Source: Bradyrhizobium liaoningense (GTDB taxonomy: Bacteria; Pseudomonadota; Alphaproteobacteria; Rhizobiales; Xanthobacteraceae). Taken from it: a stretch of 64,000 nt of DNA. The notes under the pieces were generated by a model. The model saw only the letters and a list, made by a program, of their open reading frames with translations, was not told where the DNA came from and did no database searches. The stretch lies in NCBI RefSeq assembly GCF_018130825.1, contig NZ_JAFCJS010000013.1, positions 112,092-176,091 of the forward strand, read 5' to 3'. How positions within the stretch are numbered: the first letter of the stretch is position 1; each line of letters starts with the position of its first letter. This document shows, piece by piece, positions 9,518-17,866 of the stretch. The position numbers and the translations under genes are program-made.

Positions 9518-11206
9518 ATGTCGAAGTTGTCGATCGTCTTCAAGCTACTGACCGTGTTGTCGATCCTCGTGCTCTCGCTCGCCGGCGTCGGCGTGACGGC
9601 GATCGGCACCATGCAGAACATCAATGCCCACACGGTCGAGATCGCGGAAAGCTGGCTGCCGAGCGTGCGTGCGCTCGGCTCGCTCCGCGCCGACATCAAC
9701 GAGCTGCGCGTCGCGCTCCGACTGCACCTGATGCAGGACAGCGCCGAGGGCAAGGAGGCCGCAGAGAAGCGGCTGGCCTCGTTGCAGGGGCGCATCGAGC
9801 AGACCCGCAAGATCTACGAGCCCTTGATCACCTCCGCCGAGGAGCGCTCGCTCTACGAGCAATGGACCAAGGCCTGGGCCGAATATCTAATTGGCGTGCA
9901 GGACGTGATGGCGCTGTCGCGCAAGGGCGTCGGACGCTTCCCGACTGACGCCAACGAGCTGTTGCAAACCAAGGTTGCGAAGATGGCCCAGGCGGCCGAT
10001 CCCCTGCTTCAGAAGGACATCGAGCTCAACAATCGCGGCGCCGAGCTGGAGACGAAGCAGGCGGCCGACAGCTATGCCCTGATCTTCCGCGTGCTGGTCG
10101 GCATCATCGTGCTCTCGGTCGTGATCGCGATCAGCGCGGCCTATTACCTCGTGCGCGACGTGTCGCGTGGCATCGCTTCGATCATCAAGCCGATGCAGTC
10201 GCTCGGCGAGGGCGACCTCTCGGCCGAGGTGCCGCATCGCGGCGAGAAGACCGAGATCGGCTCGATGGCGAATGCGCTGCAGATCTTCAAGGAAGCGCTG
10301 ATCGCCAAGCGGGCCGCCGACGAAGCGGCCAGGCTCGACGCCGAGGCCAAGATCGAGCGCGGCCGCCGGGTCGATGCCATCACGCGAAAGTTCGAGACGA
10401 TGATCGGCGAAGTCGTCGGCACCGTCTCCTCGGCCTCGACCGAGCTCGAGGCGTCGGCGTCGACGCTGACCAGCACCGCGCAGCGCGGCCAGGAGCTCGC
10501 CACCGTCGTTGCGGCGGCCTCCGAGGAAGCCTCCACCAACGTCCAGGCGGTCGCCTCCGCCTCGGAAGAGCTGTCGTCCTCGATCACCGAGATCAGCCGC
10601 CGCGTGCAGGATTCGGCGCGGATGGCGGCGGAAGCGGTCGAGCAGGCGGCGCGGACCAACGAGCGCGTCAACGCGCTTTCGCAGGCCGCCTCCCGCATCG
10701 GCGACGTCGTCGAGCTCATCAACACCATCGCGGGCCAGACCAATCTTTTGGCGCTGAACGCGACCATCGAGGCGGCGCGGGCGGGCGAAGCCGGCCGCGG
10801 CTTTGCCGTCGTCGCGGCCGAGGTCAAGGCGCTGGCCGAGCAGACCGCGAAGGCGACCGGCGAGATCGGAGCACAGGTGTCCGGCATCCAGGCCGCGACG
10901 CAGGAATCCGTCAGCGCCATCCAGGAGATCGGCGGCACCATCGAGCGGCTGTCCGAAGTGTCCGCGGCGATCGCCGCCGCCGTCGAAGAGCAGGGCGCGG
11001 CGACGCAGGAGATCTCGCGCAACGTTCAGCAGGCCTCGGTCGGCACGCAGGAGGTCTCCTCCAACATCACCGACGTGCAGCGCGGCGCGATCGAAACCGG
11101 CGAGGCCTCGGTCGAGGTGCTGTCGGCGGCGAAATCGCTGGCGACTGACAGCACCCGCCTCAAGGTCGAGGTCGCGCAGTTCCTGGAATCGGTCCGCGCG
11201 GCTTGA
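9518..11206 (+). CDS. Methyl-accepting chemotaxis protein with four-helix-bundle sensor (receptor 4 of 4)
   Basis: About 562 residues from ATG 9518. The frame is open back to 9266, but that extension has no membrane-protein character and the homologous receptors all start just before TM1, so the internal ATG is chosen; an ATG at 9437 is the alternative. TM1 is about 8-30. The periplasmic part contains AESWLPSVRALGSLRADINE, typical of 4HB_MCP sensors (conserved W-x-P and L-x-x-D). TM2 is about 190-212, then HAMP and the signalling rod, again ending FLESVRAA. The rod differs more from receptors 1 and 2 than those differ from each other. A palindromic repeat closes the array. Confidence 0.9.
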   Translation: MSKLSIVFKLLTVLSILVLSLAGVGVTAIGTMQNINAHTVEIAESWLPSVRALGSLRADINELRVALRLHLMQDSAEGKEAAEKRLASLQGRIEQTRKIYEPLITSAEERSLYEQWTKAWAEYLIGVQDVMALSRKGVGRFPTDANELLQTKVAKMAQAADPLLQKDIELNNRGAELETKQAADSYALIFRVLVGIIVLSVVIAISAAYYLVRDVSRGIASIIKPMQSLGEGDLSAEVPHRGEKTEIGSMANALQIFKEALIAKRAADEAARLDAEAKIERGRRVDAITRKFETMIGEVVGTVSSASTELEASASTLTSTAQRGQELATVVAAASEEASTNVQAVASASEELSSSITEISRRVQDSARMAAEAVEQAARTNERVNALSQAASRIGDVVELINTIAGQTNLLALNATIEAARAGEAGRGFAVVAAEVKALAEQTAKATGEIGAQVSGIQAATQESVSAIQEIGGTIERLSEVSAAIAAAVEEQGAATQEISRNVQQASVGTQEVSSNITDVQRGAIETGEASVEVLSAAKSLATDSTRLKVEVAQFLESVRAA

Positions 11207-11213
11207 TCCTCAT

Positions 11214-11262
11214 GAGCATGATCCGGAAAAGTGTGAAGCGGTTTTCCAAAAAGATCATGCTC
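11214..11262. repeat. Short dyad repeat of the GAGCATGATC type
   Basis: Outer arms GAGCATGATC (11214-11223) and GATCATGCTC (11253-11262) enclose inner arms GGAAAA and TTTTCC. I recall this composite as a recurrent intergenic repeat in Bradyrhizobium genomes. It lies exactly between the convergent receptor 4 and DUF2339 genes and could act as a bidirectional terminator. Confidence 0.6.
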
Positions 11263-11269
11263 AAGCAGT

Positions 11270-13981
11270 TTAGCTGCCCGTCTGCGGAGCCGGCGGCGGT
11301 GCGACCTGCCGCCGGAACAGGATGCGCTGGTAGAGCCAGCCGATCGCGACCAGCACGATGCCGAGGCACATGAACGACAGCGCGCGATAAACGCCTGTCA
11401 GCGTCGACATGTCGATGACGAAGGCCTTCAGGATCGTCAGCGCGATGACGGCGGCGGACGCCAGCCGTGCCCGTTCCGAGTTGACGAGAATGCCGACCCC
11501 GAGCAGCACCACGCCGAAGGCGAGCCAGCCGATCGAATAGGTGTATTGCTCGGCCCCGGTGGTCGGACCGCTGGAGAGGATCGGGCCGTGATAGAAGCGG
11601 CGGATCTCCAGCGTCACATAGGCGAGTGCGAACACCAGTGCGCCGCCGGCGATGCTGTTGGCGTAGACCTTGCCGCGCTCGCCGACCACCGCGTAGGACA
11701 ATAGCAGCATCAGCACCGCCGGCAGCGCATAGCCGAGCAGCAGCAGGTTGAACACCGCGCCGCCGACGTCGATGCGCCAGATCAGCGGGTTCTCCAGGAT
11801 GAAGAGGCCGAAAACGCTGATGAGGCCGGCGATCGCGGTCAATACGACCGCGCCGACATTGTGGACGATGCTGCGGCTGCGCAGCCGCAGGCGTTCCAGT
11901 CCGATCGCCATGGCGAGCGCGACGCAGACCTGCAGCGCGCATTCGAGTAGCGAGGGCGCCGAGGTCATCTGGCCGCCGGTGGCAAAATGACGGATCTCCA
12001 CGAAGGCGAGCAGCGCGGTGAACAGGATCGCGGCCGCCTCGACGACGCGCAAGGGGACATCGTCGCCGCGGCGTCTCAGGAAGATGCTCGCGCCCCAGAA
12101 CGAGGCGGCTGGCAGGCCGTAGCCCCACAGCAGCCAGTTGAAGATCGGCGTCGTGCCGACCGCATCGCCGACGATGCGCGGATCATAGACGATGCGCGCG
12201 GTGACGATCGCGGCGAAGATCGCCGCTAACCGGCGCAGCACCGGAATCGGCCGCTGCAACGAGATCCAGGCGGTGCCGAGCGACATCAGCGCGAGCGCAA
12301 TGGTGAGCCAGCCCTTCTCCAGCGCGAAGGTCAGCGCCAGCGCCAGCGCGCCGAGTGTACCGGTTGCGAACAATGCGATCGAGGTGGCAACACCCGGTCG
12401 TTCTTCGCGACGCATCAGCGCTTCGGTCGCAGCACCGAAGGCTGCGGCGAGCAGAACGGCGAGGATCGCGAACGGGATCGAACGGTCGAGATGGGCGATG
12501 CGCGCATAAAGCGCGACCAGGATCGCGATCGGCGTGGCGACGCCCGCCGCTGACCACACCACGGGAATGATCGCCGAGTTCGAGCGGCCCTGCGCGAAGA
12601 AGCCCGCGACGCCGAAGCCGGCGGCGAAGATCGCGGCCATCACCAGATGCAGCGTCACCGAGCTGTCGGTCGCGACAGGGCCGACGCCGGGCATCGGGCC
12701 ACCCGGCAGCACCAGCATATCGGGGTTGGCGCGCACCGCCCATTCGGCGAATACGATGAAGACGGTCGCAGCAGCAGCGCCCAGCGTGCCGGTCGCCGCA
12801 GGCGCGCGCCAGGCGACGAACAGCGTGCCGCCGACCAGCAGCGTGAAGGCGATCAGCGCGAGATCGGCATGCGCGCTCGACAGCACGACCAGCATCGCAC
12901 CGAACAGATAGGCGCCGAGCGCGCCGGACGAGACCGGCTCGATCTCGCCGTCCTCGATGGTCGGGCCGAACATGAAGCCGCAGACCACGAGCAGCGCGGC
13001 GAGCACGAAGCCGGCGATGACATGGAAGGCGTGCGGCGCGACCTGCACCTGTTCGGTATCGAGCCCCGGGAAGATCCAGAGCACCGCGAATGCGATCGTC
13101 GTGACGGCCAGCCAGCGCCACAGCCGGATACGCGCTAGGCCAAAACTCGCGGCAGTGACGATGGCGAGATAGATGTAGAGCGCCCAATAGTCCGGCTTGC
13201 CGCTGGAGACGAGGATCGGCGTCACGAAGGCGCCGACCACGCCGAGGCCGGCGAGCGCGGGCCCGTGCAGCAGCGCGGCGGCGAGCGTGCCCATGGCAAC
13301 GATGCCGAGCAGCACGAAGGCGGTTGCCGGCACGAGGAAGCCGTAGAGCGCATAGGCCGCGTAGATGGTGGCGAACGCCACCGCCGTACCGGCCGCGGTG
13401 AGGATCGCGGGAATGTTGGCGATCGGCAGCGCCTGGATGGTGGAGATGCTCTCCTTGCGCCGCGTCCATTCGCCGGCACCGAGCAGCGCTGCCGCGAACA
13501 GGCCGCCGAGGAAGACGCGCACGCCGGGGCCGACGAGGCCGGCCTCGATCGAATAACGCACCATGAAGAAGCCGCCGAGCGCGAGCGCAAGGCCGCCGAT
13601 CCACACCACCCAGCGCGTGCCGAGACGCTCCTCGAAGCCGGGCGCGGGCGCGGCCTCCGGCACCGGAGGCGGCGCATCAGTGCCCGTGCTCGGTTCGAGC
13701 GGGGGCGGTGAAACCTCTTCGGTGACGAGCGGAGGCGGCGTCGTTTCCGCTTCCGGCGCAAGCGGCGGCGGCTCGGCGGCGGGCGTTGCGGGCGCTTCGG
13801 CCTGCACCTGCGCGGGCATCAGCGGCGGCGGCTGCACGACAGGCCGCTGCGCGTAAAACTTCTCTTCGAGCAAGTTCAGCCGACGGCGCAGCTCGGCCGC
13901 CTGGCTGGAGGCCTTGATCGCGATCAGGAAGGCGATGATCGCAATGATCAGCGCAAAGACGTCGAACGGGCCGTCGAACAT
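11270..13981 (-). CDS. DUF2339 polytopic membrane protein
   Basis: A 903-residue inner-membrane protein. Residues 1-22 form a first helix, followed by a charged coiled segment (SSQAAELRRRLNLLEEKF), a Pro/Glu/Ala-rich linker of about 85 residues, and then the conserved entry GFEERLGTRWVVWIGGLALALGG that marks DUF2339. After that come more than 20 hydrophobic segments nearly to the C-terminus. The molecular function of the family is not established. The start is ATG 13981, with GGAGG six bases upstream; the longer frame to 14020 lacks such a site. It is the last gene after a phosphatase and a Nudix-type regulator, 51 bases after the latter, so it may be co-transcribed with them. Confidence 0.88.
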   Translation of the reverse strand: MFDGPFDVFALIIAIIAFLIAIKASSQAAELRRRLNLLEEKFYAQRPVVQPPPLMPAQVQAEAPATPAAEPPPLAPEAETTPPPLVTEEVSPPPLEPSTGTDAPPPVPEAAPAPGFEERLGTRWVVWIGGLALALGGFFMVRYSIEAGLVGPGVRVFLGGLFAAALLGAGEWTRRKESISTIQALPIANIPAILTAAGTAVAFATIYAAYALYGFLVPATAFVLLGIVAMGTLAAALLHGPALAGLGVVGAFVTPILVSSGKPDYWALYIYLAIVTAASFGLARIRLWRWLAVTTIAFAVLWIFPGLDTEQVQVAPHAFHVIAGFVLAALLVVCGFMFGPTIEDGEIEPVSSGALGAYLFGAMLVVLSSAHADLALIAFTLLVGGTLFVAWRAPAATGTLGAAAATVFIVFAEWAVRANPDMLVLPGGPMPGVGPVATDSSVTLHLVMAAIFAAGFGVAGFFAQGRSNSAIIPVVWSAAGVATPIAILVALYARIAHLDRSIPFAILAVLLAAAFGAATEALMRREERPGVATSIALFATGTLGALALALTFALEKGWLTIALALMSLGTAWISLQRPIPVLRRLAAIFAAIVTARIVYDPRIVGDAVGTTPIFNWLLWGYGLPAASFWGASIFLRRRGDDVPLRVVEAAAILFTALLAFVEIRHFATGGQMTSAPSLLECALQVCVALAMAIGLERLRLRSRSIVHNVGAVVLTAIAGLISVFGLFILENPLIWRIDVGGAVFNLLLLGYALPAVLMLLLSYAVVGERGKVYANSIAGGALVFALAYVTLEIRRFYHGPILSSGPTTGAEQYTYSIGWLAFGVVLLGVGILVNSERARLASAAVIALTILKAFVIDMSTLTGVYRALSFMCLGIVLVAIGWLYQRILFRRQVAPPPAPQTGS

Positions 13982-14032
13982 GAAGCCTCCAGGCAACCGG
14001 CGGGCAGGGGCCGGTCCCACTGATATCAGGAT

Positions 14033-15001
14033 CTAGCGCCGGGAGCGCACACGCAAGCCCGGCGCGGGCCGCTCCTGGAGCACCTCGCGGCGGAAGCGGT
14101 AGAGCGCTGCCGGCCGTCCGCCCGTCTGTGTCGACATCACGCCGGTCGGTTCGACCAGGGCTTCCGTTTCGACCAGGCGGCGGAAATTCTGCTTGTGCAG
14201 ATGCCGGCCGGAGATCGCCTCCACCGTATGCTGCAATTCCGTAAGTGTGAACTCGGCGGGCAAAAGTTCAAACACCACAGGACGATACTTCAGCTTTGCG
14301 CGCAGCCGCGCGATTCCCGTGGCGAGAATTCGGCGGTGATCGAACCGCATCGAGGTCCCGAGCGCCGGCAGTGCCTTGCGCGCTAATGCCGCAGGACGGC
14401 CGTCGCGCCGTGCCTCCTCGATCAGCCCGGCCTCGTAGAGCAGCTCGTAGCGGTCGAGCACGCGCTCCTCGTCCCAGGGCGCGCCGTCGAGGCCGAAATA
14501 GAACCGCACGCGATCCCTGCGCGGCAATGCGCGCGTCGTCTCCGGCGTCTCCTGCTCCGCCCAAGCCGTCAGCGCGGGGATGATGTCGCGGGCAATGATC
14601 GCGGGCGGCTCCTCGCGCCAGTCTTCCCAGGGCAGGAAGCGGTACCACGGCTCGAAGCTTGCGCCGTTGGCTGCGAGCTCGCCGCCCGCGGCGCGCGTGA
14701 GCGCGAGATAGCCGATCGACACCATATGCGCGCCGGTGTCGCCGGCCTCGGCGTGACGGCCGCGATCGCCAAAGGTGTAGAGCTGCTCGACATAGCCGAG
14801 CCGCAAGCCCGCCTGCTCCTCGACCCAGGCGCGCAGGCCGATCTCGAAGGTACGATGGCTCAGCGCATCGAACGGCCCGAACGGCAGGCCCGCCAGCCCG
14901 TCGCTGCTGTGCGCGGTGAGGATCAGCGGCTCATGGTCCTCGATCGCGACGATCGCGGCGGTCAGGCCGATCTCGATCGGTGTCAGCAGCGTCTCGCTCA
15001 T
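14033..15001 (-). CDS. nadQ: NrtR/NadQ-like NAD metabolism regulator (Nudix fold plus winged helix)
   Basis: A 322-residue cytoplasmic protein. The N-terminal half has Nudix-fold features (LAGLPFGPFDALSHRTFEIG, then RAWVEEQAGL near residues 57-67). The C-terminal part ends with a winged helix of the NrtR type: FTLTELQ, NFRRLVE and GGRPAALYRF. NrtR and the alphaproteobacterial NadQ group use the Nudix domain to sense an NAD-related ligand and the winged helix to repress NAD biosynthesis genes. The Nudix box is degenerate, with expected catalytic Glu positions altered, which favours a regulatory role. No NAD biosynthesis gene is in the window, so targets are elsewhere. The family is likely; the exact symbol is less sure. 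Confidence 0.7.
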   Translation of the reverse strand: MSETLLTPIEIGLTAAIVAIEDHEPLILTAHSSDGLAGLPFGPFDALSHRTFEIGLRAWVEEQAGLRLGYVEQLYTFGDRGRHAEAGDTGAHMVSIGYLALTRAAGGELAANGASFEPWYRFLPWEDWREEPPAIIARDIIPALTAWAEQETPETTRALPRRDRVRFYFGLDGAPWDEERVLDRYELLYEAGLIEEARRDGRPAALARKALPALGTSMRFDHRRILATGIARLRAKLKYRPVVFELLPAEFTLTELQHTVEAISGRHLHKQNFRRLVETEALVEPTGVMSTQTGGRPAALYRFRREVLQERPAPGLRVRSRR

Positions 15002-15020
15002 GCGGCTGAGATCGCTTGTG

Positions 15021-15527
15021 TCATTCGAGCTCGATCACGAAGGGGCGGCCCTCGACCATCATCGCGCCCGGGCCCATCTCGTCGAGCGCGCGCAGCATGC
15101 GGCCGTTGCGCCCGAGCGCGCGGTCGGCGAGGCCGACGATGCGCCGGTTCGGCGAGGCGATCGGCGAGGCGGCGCGGATCTTCTTCGCGATCTCGATCTC
15201 GTCGCGATGCGGATTGAGCGCGCATACGGCGGCGAAGGCGCTCGCGGTGGAGCGGCTGATGCCGGCATAGCAATGCACCACTAGCGGCGCGCTGCGGTCC
15301 CAGCCGCGCACGAAGTTCAGCACCTGCTCGATATGCGTCTCTGACGGTGCGACAAAGCCGTCCATCTCCTCGGTGATGTCGTCCATCGACACCTTGAGAT
15401 GGTTGGCCGGCAGCACCGATACCGGACGCGCCACCTGCTCGACATTGGCCATCACGGTCAGCACATGGCTGGCCCTGGTGAGGCGGACGGTTTCGGGAAG
15501 TGCGGCGAGGGAACAGACGTGGATCAT
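15021..15527 (-). CDS. Tyrosine/dual-specificity protein phosphatase-like protein
   Basis: A 168-residue protein with the Cys-x5-Arg phosphatase loop VVHCYAGISRSTA, nucleophile Cys86 and phosphate-binding Arg92. Upstream, DDITEEMDGF (near 49-58) may supply the general acid Asp, as in compact dual-specificity phosphatases. No signal peptide is present, so it acts in the cytoplasm. It ends 19 bases before the Nudix-type regulator, suggesting one transcript; whether it dephosphorylates a protein or a small phosphorylated metabolite cannot be told. Family assignment rests on the loop and the length. Confidence 0.75.
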   Translation of the reverse strand: MIHVCSLAALPETVRLTRASHVLTVMANVEQVARPVSVLPANHLKVSMDDITEEMDGFVAPSETHIEQVLNFVRGWDRSAPLVVHCYAGISRSTASAFAAVCALNPHRDEIEIAKKIRAASPIASPNRRIVGLADRALGRNGRMLRALDEMGPGAMMVEGRPFVIELE

Positions 15528-15563
15528 GGCGGACCTTTTTGCCGGCGATTATAGCGAGCGCTT

Positions 15564-15655
15564 GTAGGGTGGGCAAAGCGAAGCGTGCCCACCACTTTCG
15601 TCGCAATTGCGAAAAGATGGTGGGCACGGCGCAAGAGCGCCTTTGCCCACCCTAC
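15564..15655. repeat. GTAGGGTGGGC inverted-repeat element, copy 1
   Basis: Perfect 15-bp outer arms GTAGGGTGGGCAAAG (15564-15578) and CTTTGCCCACCCTAC (15641-15655) enclose a second inverted pair around GTGCCCACCA/TGGTGGGCAC. The 92-bp unit would fold as a long interrupted hairpin. A related 89-bp copy is at 25124-25212. It occupies nearly all of the gap between the phosphatase promoter region and the end of the HD hydrolase gene. Confidence 0.8.
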
Positions 15656-15660
15656 CTGAC

Positions 15661-16275
15661 CTACGCAAACACCGCGTTGAACCGCTCCAGAAACTGCTTC
15701 TCCGCCCGCGCCGCGGTCCAGGGCGTGAGATAGTCGCGCCGGACGCTGTCGGGCAGGCCCGGATCGCGGCCGAACAGGCGTTTGGCCTCGGCGTCGCTGA
15801 AGCCGGCGAGCTCGGTTGCCTCGAGATAGGCCGCGCCGCGGTCGGCGGCCTTGATCGCCTGCGTGATCTCGTCGGCCAGCACCGGCGGCAGGCCGAAGCG
15901 GATGTGGATGGCGCCGAGCAGGCGCTTCTCCACCGCCTTGTAATGGCCGTCGAGCACCGCCTTGAACGGCGAGATCATGTCGCCGATCACATATTCGGGC
16001 GCATCGTGCAGCAGCGCGGCGAGCCGCATGCGCTGATCCACGCGCGGCATCTCGTGCCGCAGCACGGTTTCCACCAGCAGCGTGTGCTGCGCGACCGAGA
16101 AGATGTGCGCGCCGGTGGTCTGTCCGTTCCAGCGCGCGACGCGCGCCAGCCCATGGGCGATGTCGGCGATCTCGACGTCGAGCGGGGAGGGGTCGAGCAG
16201 GTCGAGCCGCCGGCCCGACAGCATACGCTGCCAGGCGCGGGACTGCGCATCGCGCGCGGTCTTCTTCGCGGTCAT
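15661..16275 (-). CDS. HD-family phosphohydrolase (YfbR-like)
   Basis: A 204-residue HD-superfamily protein. Putative metal ligands are visible in order: His57/His64 (GAHIFSVAQH), the HD pair His90-Asp91 in LLHDAPEY, and a later Asp in KAADRGA. HDAPEYVIGD is typical of the YfbR/COG1896 group, whose members include 5'-deoxynucleotidases; the substrate here is not determined. The start is ATG 16275, which overlaps the tag stop codon by the ATGA arrangement, so translation is probably coupled. The frame runs upstream to 16518, but only as a shadow within tag. It is the last gene of the ygfZ-tag-HD operon. Confidence 0.85.
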   Translation of the reverse strand: MTAKKTARDAQSRAWQRMLSGRRLDLLDPSPLDVEIADIAHGLARVARWNGQTTGAHIFSVAQHTLLVETVLRHEMPRVDQRMRLAALLHDAPEYVIGDMISPFKAVLDGHYKAVEKRLLGAIHIRFGLPPVLADEITQAIKAADRGAAYLEATELAGFSDAEAKRLFGRDPGLPDSVRRDYLTPWTAARAEKQFLERFNAVFA

Positions 16276-16898
16276 TTGACCTTGAGGCGCTGCTTGCGCT
16301 GCGTCTTGCCGCAGGTCGCGTGGCAATGGCAGTCGACGAGATGGTCGTTGACCATGCCGGTCGCCTGCATGAAGGCGTAGACGATGGTCGGGCCGACGAA
16401 CTTGAAGCCGCGCGAGGCCAGCTCCTTGGAAATCTGCACCGACAGCGGCGTCGAGGCCGGCACGCTCGCGGTGGTCTTGAAGTGGTTGATCTTGGGCTTG
16501 CCGCCCATGAAGTCCCACAGCAGTTTCGAGAAGCCCGGGCCCTTTTCCATAATATCAAGATACGACTTCGCGCTCAGGATCGCGCCGTCGATCTTGGCGC
16601 GATTGCGCACGATGCCGGCATCGTTCATCAGCGCATGGACCTTCTTGGCATTGTAGCGCGCGATCTTCTCCGGCTGGAAATCGTCGAAGGCTTTGCGGAA
16701 ATTGTCGCGCTTGCGCAAGATCGTGATCCAGGACAGGCCGGCCTGAAAACCGTCGAGGATCAGCTTTTCGTACAGCGCGCGGTCGTCATATTCGGGCACG
16801 CCCCATTCGGTGTCGTGATAGGCGACATAGAGCGGATCCTCTCCGGGCCAGGGGCAGCGGGTCAGGCCGTCGGGATGCAGGCGGGGAGCGCGGCTCAT
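16272..16898 (-). CDS. tag: DNA-3-methyladenine glycosylase I
   Basis: A 208-residue base-excision repair enzyme that removes 3-methyladenine from alkylated DNA. Conserved features are RCPWPGEDPLYVAYHDTEWG near 14-33 with zinc ligands Cys15 and His28, FQAGLSWITILRKRDNFRKAF near 51-71, and the C-terminal zinc-snap partner region NDHLVDCHCH. The C-terminus has an extra basic stretch (KTQRKQRLKVK). Length is slightly above the usual 190 residues. Its ATG overlaps the ygfZ stop by four bases and its own stop overlaps the HD gene start, so the three genes form a tightly coupled operon. Confidence 0.95.
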   Translation of the reverse strand: MSRAPRLHPDGLTRCPWPGEDPLYVAYHDTEWGVPEYDDRALYEKLILDGFQAGLSWITILRKRDNFRKAFDDFQPEKIARYNAKKVHALMNDAGIVRNRAKIDGAILSAKSYLDIMEKGPGFSKLLWDFMGGKPKINHFKTTASVPASTPLSVQISKELASRGFKFVGPTIVYAFMQATGMVNDHLVDCHCHATCGKTQRKQRLKVK

Positions 16899-17770
16899 GC
16901 GATGGGCTGTTTCGAGGGAATGCGGACGGTTTCGGGGTCGGCCAGCGTCAAGGCAAGGCCGCCGGCGGTGAGCGGCTGTCCGGCATCGAGCGCATCGGCG
17001 ACGCGGTCGATGCGCACCAGCGCGATGCCCTTGCCGTGCGCCGACGAGCCCATGGTCCCGACCGGCTTGTCGCCGGCCATCACGCTAACGCCGACTTCCG
17101 GCGAGATGTCATCGAGCAGCACCTTGACGCTGCGCGTGCGTGCGGTGCCGCGATGCTGCATGCGCGAGACGACCTCCTGGCCGACATAGCAGCCCTTGTC
17201 GAAATCGACGCCGGCAAGCCGGTCCATGTTGGTTTCGTGCGGGAACGCATCGTTGTACATGAAATCGAGCCCGCCGCGCGGGATGCCGAGCGCGATGCGG
17301 TGCGCCTCATATTCGGCCGGATCGACCAATTCGGCGCCGATGAGATCGGACAGCTTCTGCTTGAGATCCTCGGGGATCAGGATGCGTGTGCCGAGCTCGG
17401 CATTGCGCGGATCGGCGAAGGCCAGATCCGGCTGCGCTGCAGGCTGGCCATCCCAGGCCGCGAGCACGCCGAGATCGAGGTTCTCCACAGTGACCTTGGC
17501 GCGCAGCTTGTAGAATTTCAGCTTGGTGGCGAGGGTGTCCGCCAGCGCCTTCGGGCAATCGATCAGGAACCCGCCGCCATGGCCGGCGGGCACCTCCGTG
17601 ATCAGGAAATCCAGGATGATCTTGCCCTGCGGCGTCAGCAGCGCGCCGAATCGCCCCAGCCCCGGCTTCAGCCTGTCGACATCGGTCGTGACCAGGCCGT
17701 TGAGGAAGTTGCGCGCATCCTCGCCCGCGACCTTGACCACGCCCCGGTCGGGAAGAAACGCTGATTTCAT
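16895..17770 (-). CDS. ygfZ: Folate-binding YgfZ/CAF17 family protein
   Basis: A 291-residue tetrahydrofolate-binding protein related to GcvT and needed for maintenance of some Fe-S enzymes. The family signature KGCYVGQE is at about 192-199, with the conserved Cys194. N-terminal SAFLPDRGVVKVAGEDARNFLNGLVT and the central ALLTPQGKIILDF are also typical. The start is ATG 17770; the frame continues to 17986 without family similarity. It heads a three-gene operon with tag and an HD hydrolase, and is divergent from the dihydroorotase-like gene 96 bases away, leaving a shared promoter region. Confidence 0.93.
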   Translation of the reverse strand: MKSAFLPDRGVVKVAGEDARNFLNGLVTTDVDRLKPGLGRFGALLTPQGKIILDFLITEVPAGHGGGFLIDCPKALADTLATKLKFYKLRAKVTVENLDLGVLAAWDGQPAAQPDLAFADPRNAELGTRILIPEDLKQKLSDLIGAELVDPAEYEAHRIALGIPRGGLDFMYNDAFPHETNMDRLAGVDFDKGCYVGQEVVSRMQHRGTARTRSVKVLLDDISPEVGVSVMAGDKPVGTMGSSAHGKGIALVRIDRVADALDAGQPLTAGGLALTLADPETVRIPSKQPIA

Positions 17771-17866
17771 GCGAAAATCTCTTGCGACATGTTGCTCTGG
17801 AACGTAAGCCCGCAAGGCATAAACGACAAGACCTCGAGCCCTGCGCTTGGGGATGAGAGAGGCCCC

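Noticed and set aside
11270..13981. Long plus-strand and other-frame open frames inside the DUF2339 gene, chemoreceptors and cbb genes
   Set aside because: They are high-GC shadows with Arg/Pro/Ala-rich composition and no domains, opposite or out of frame to clear genes.
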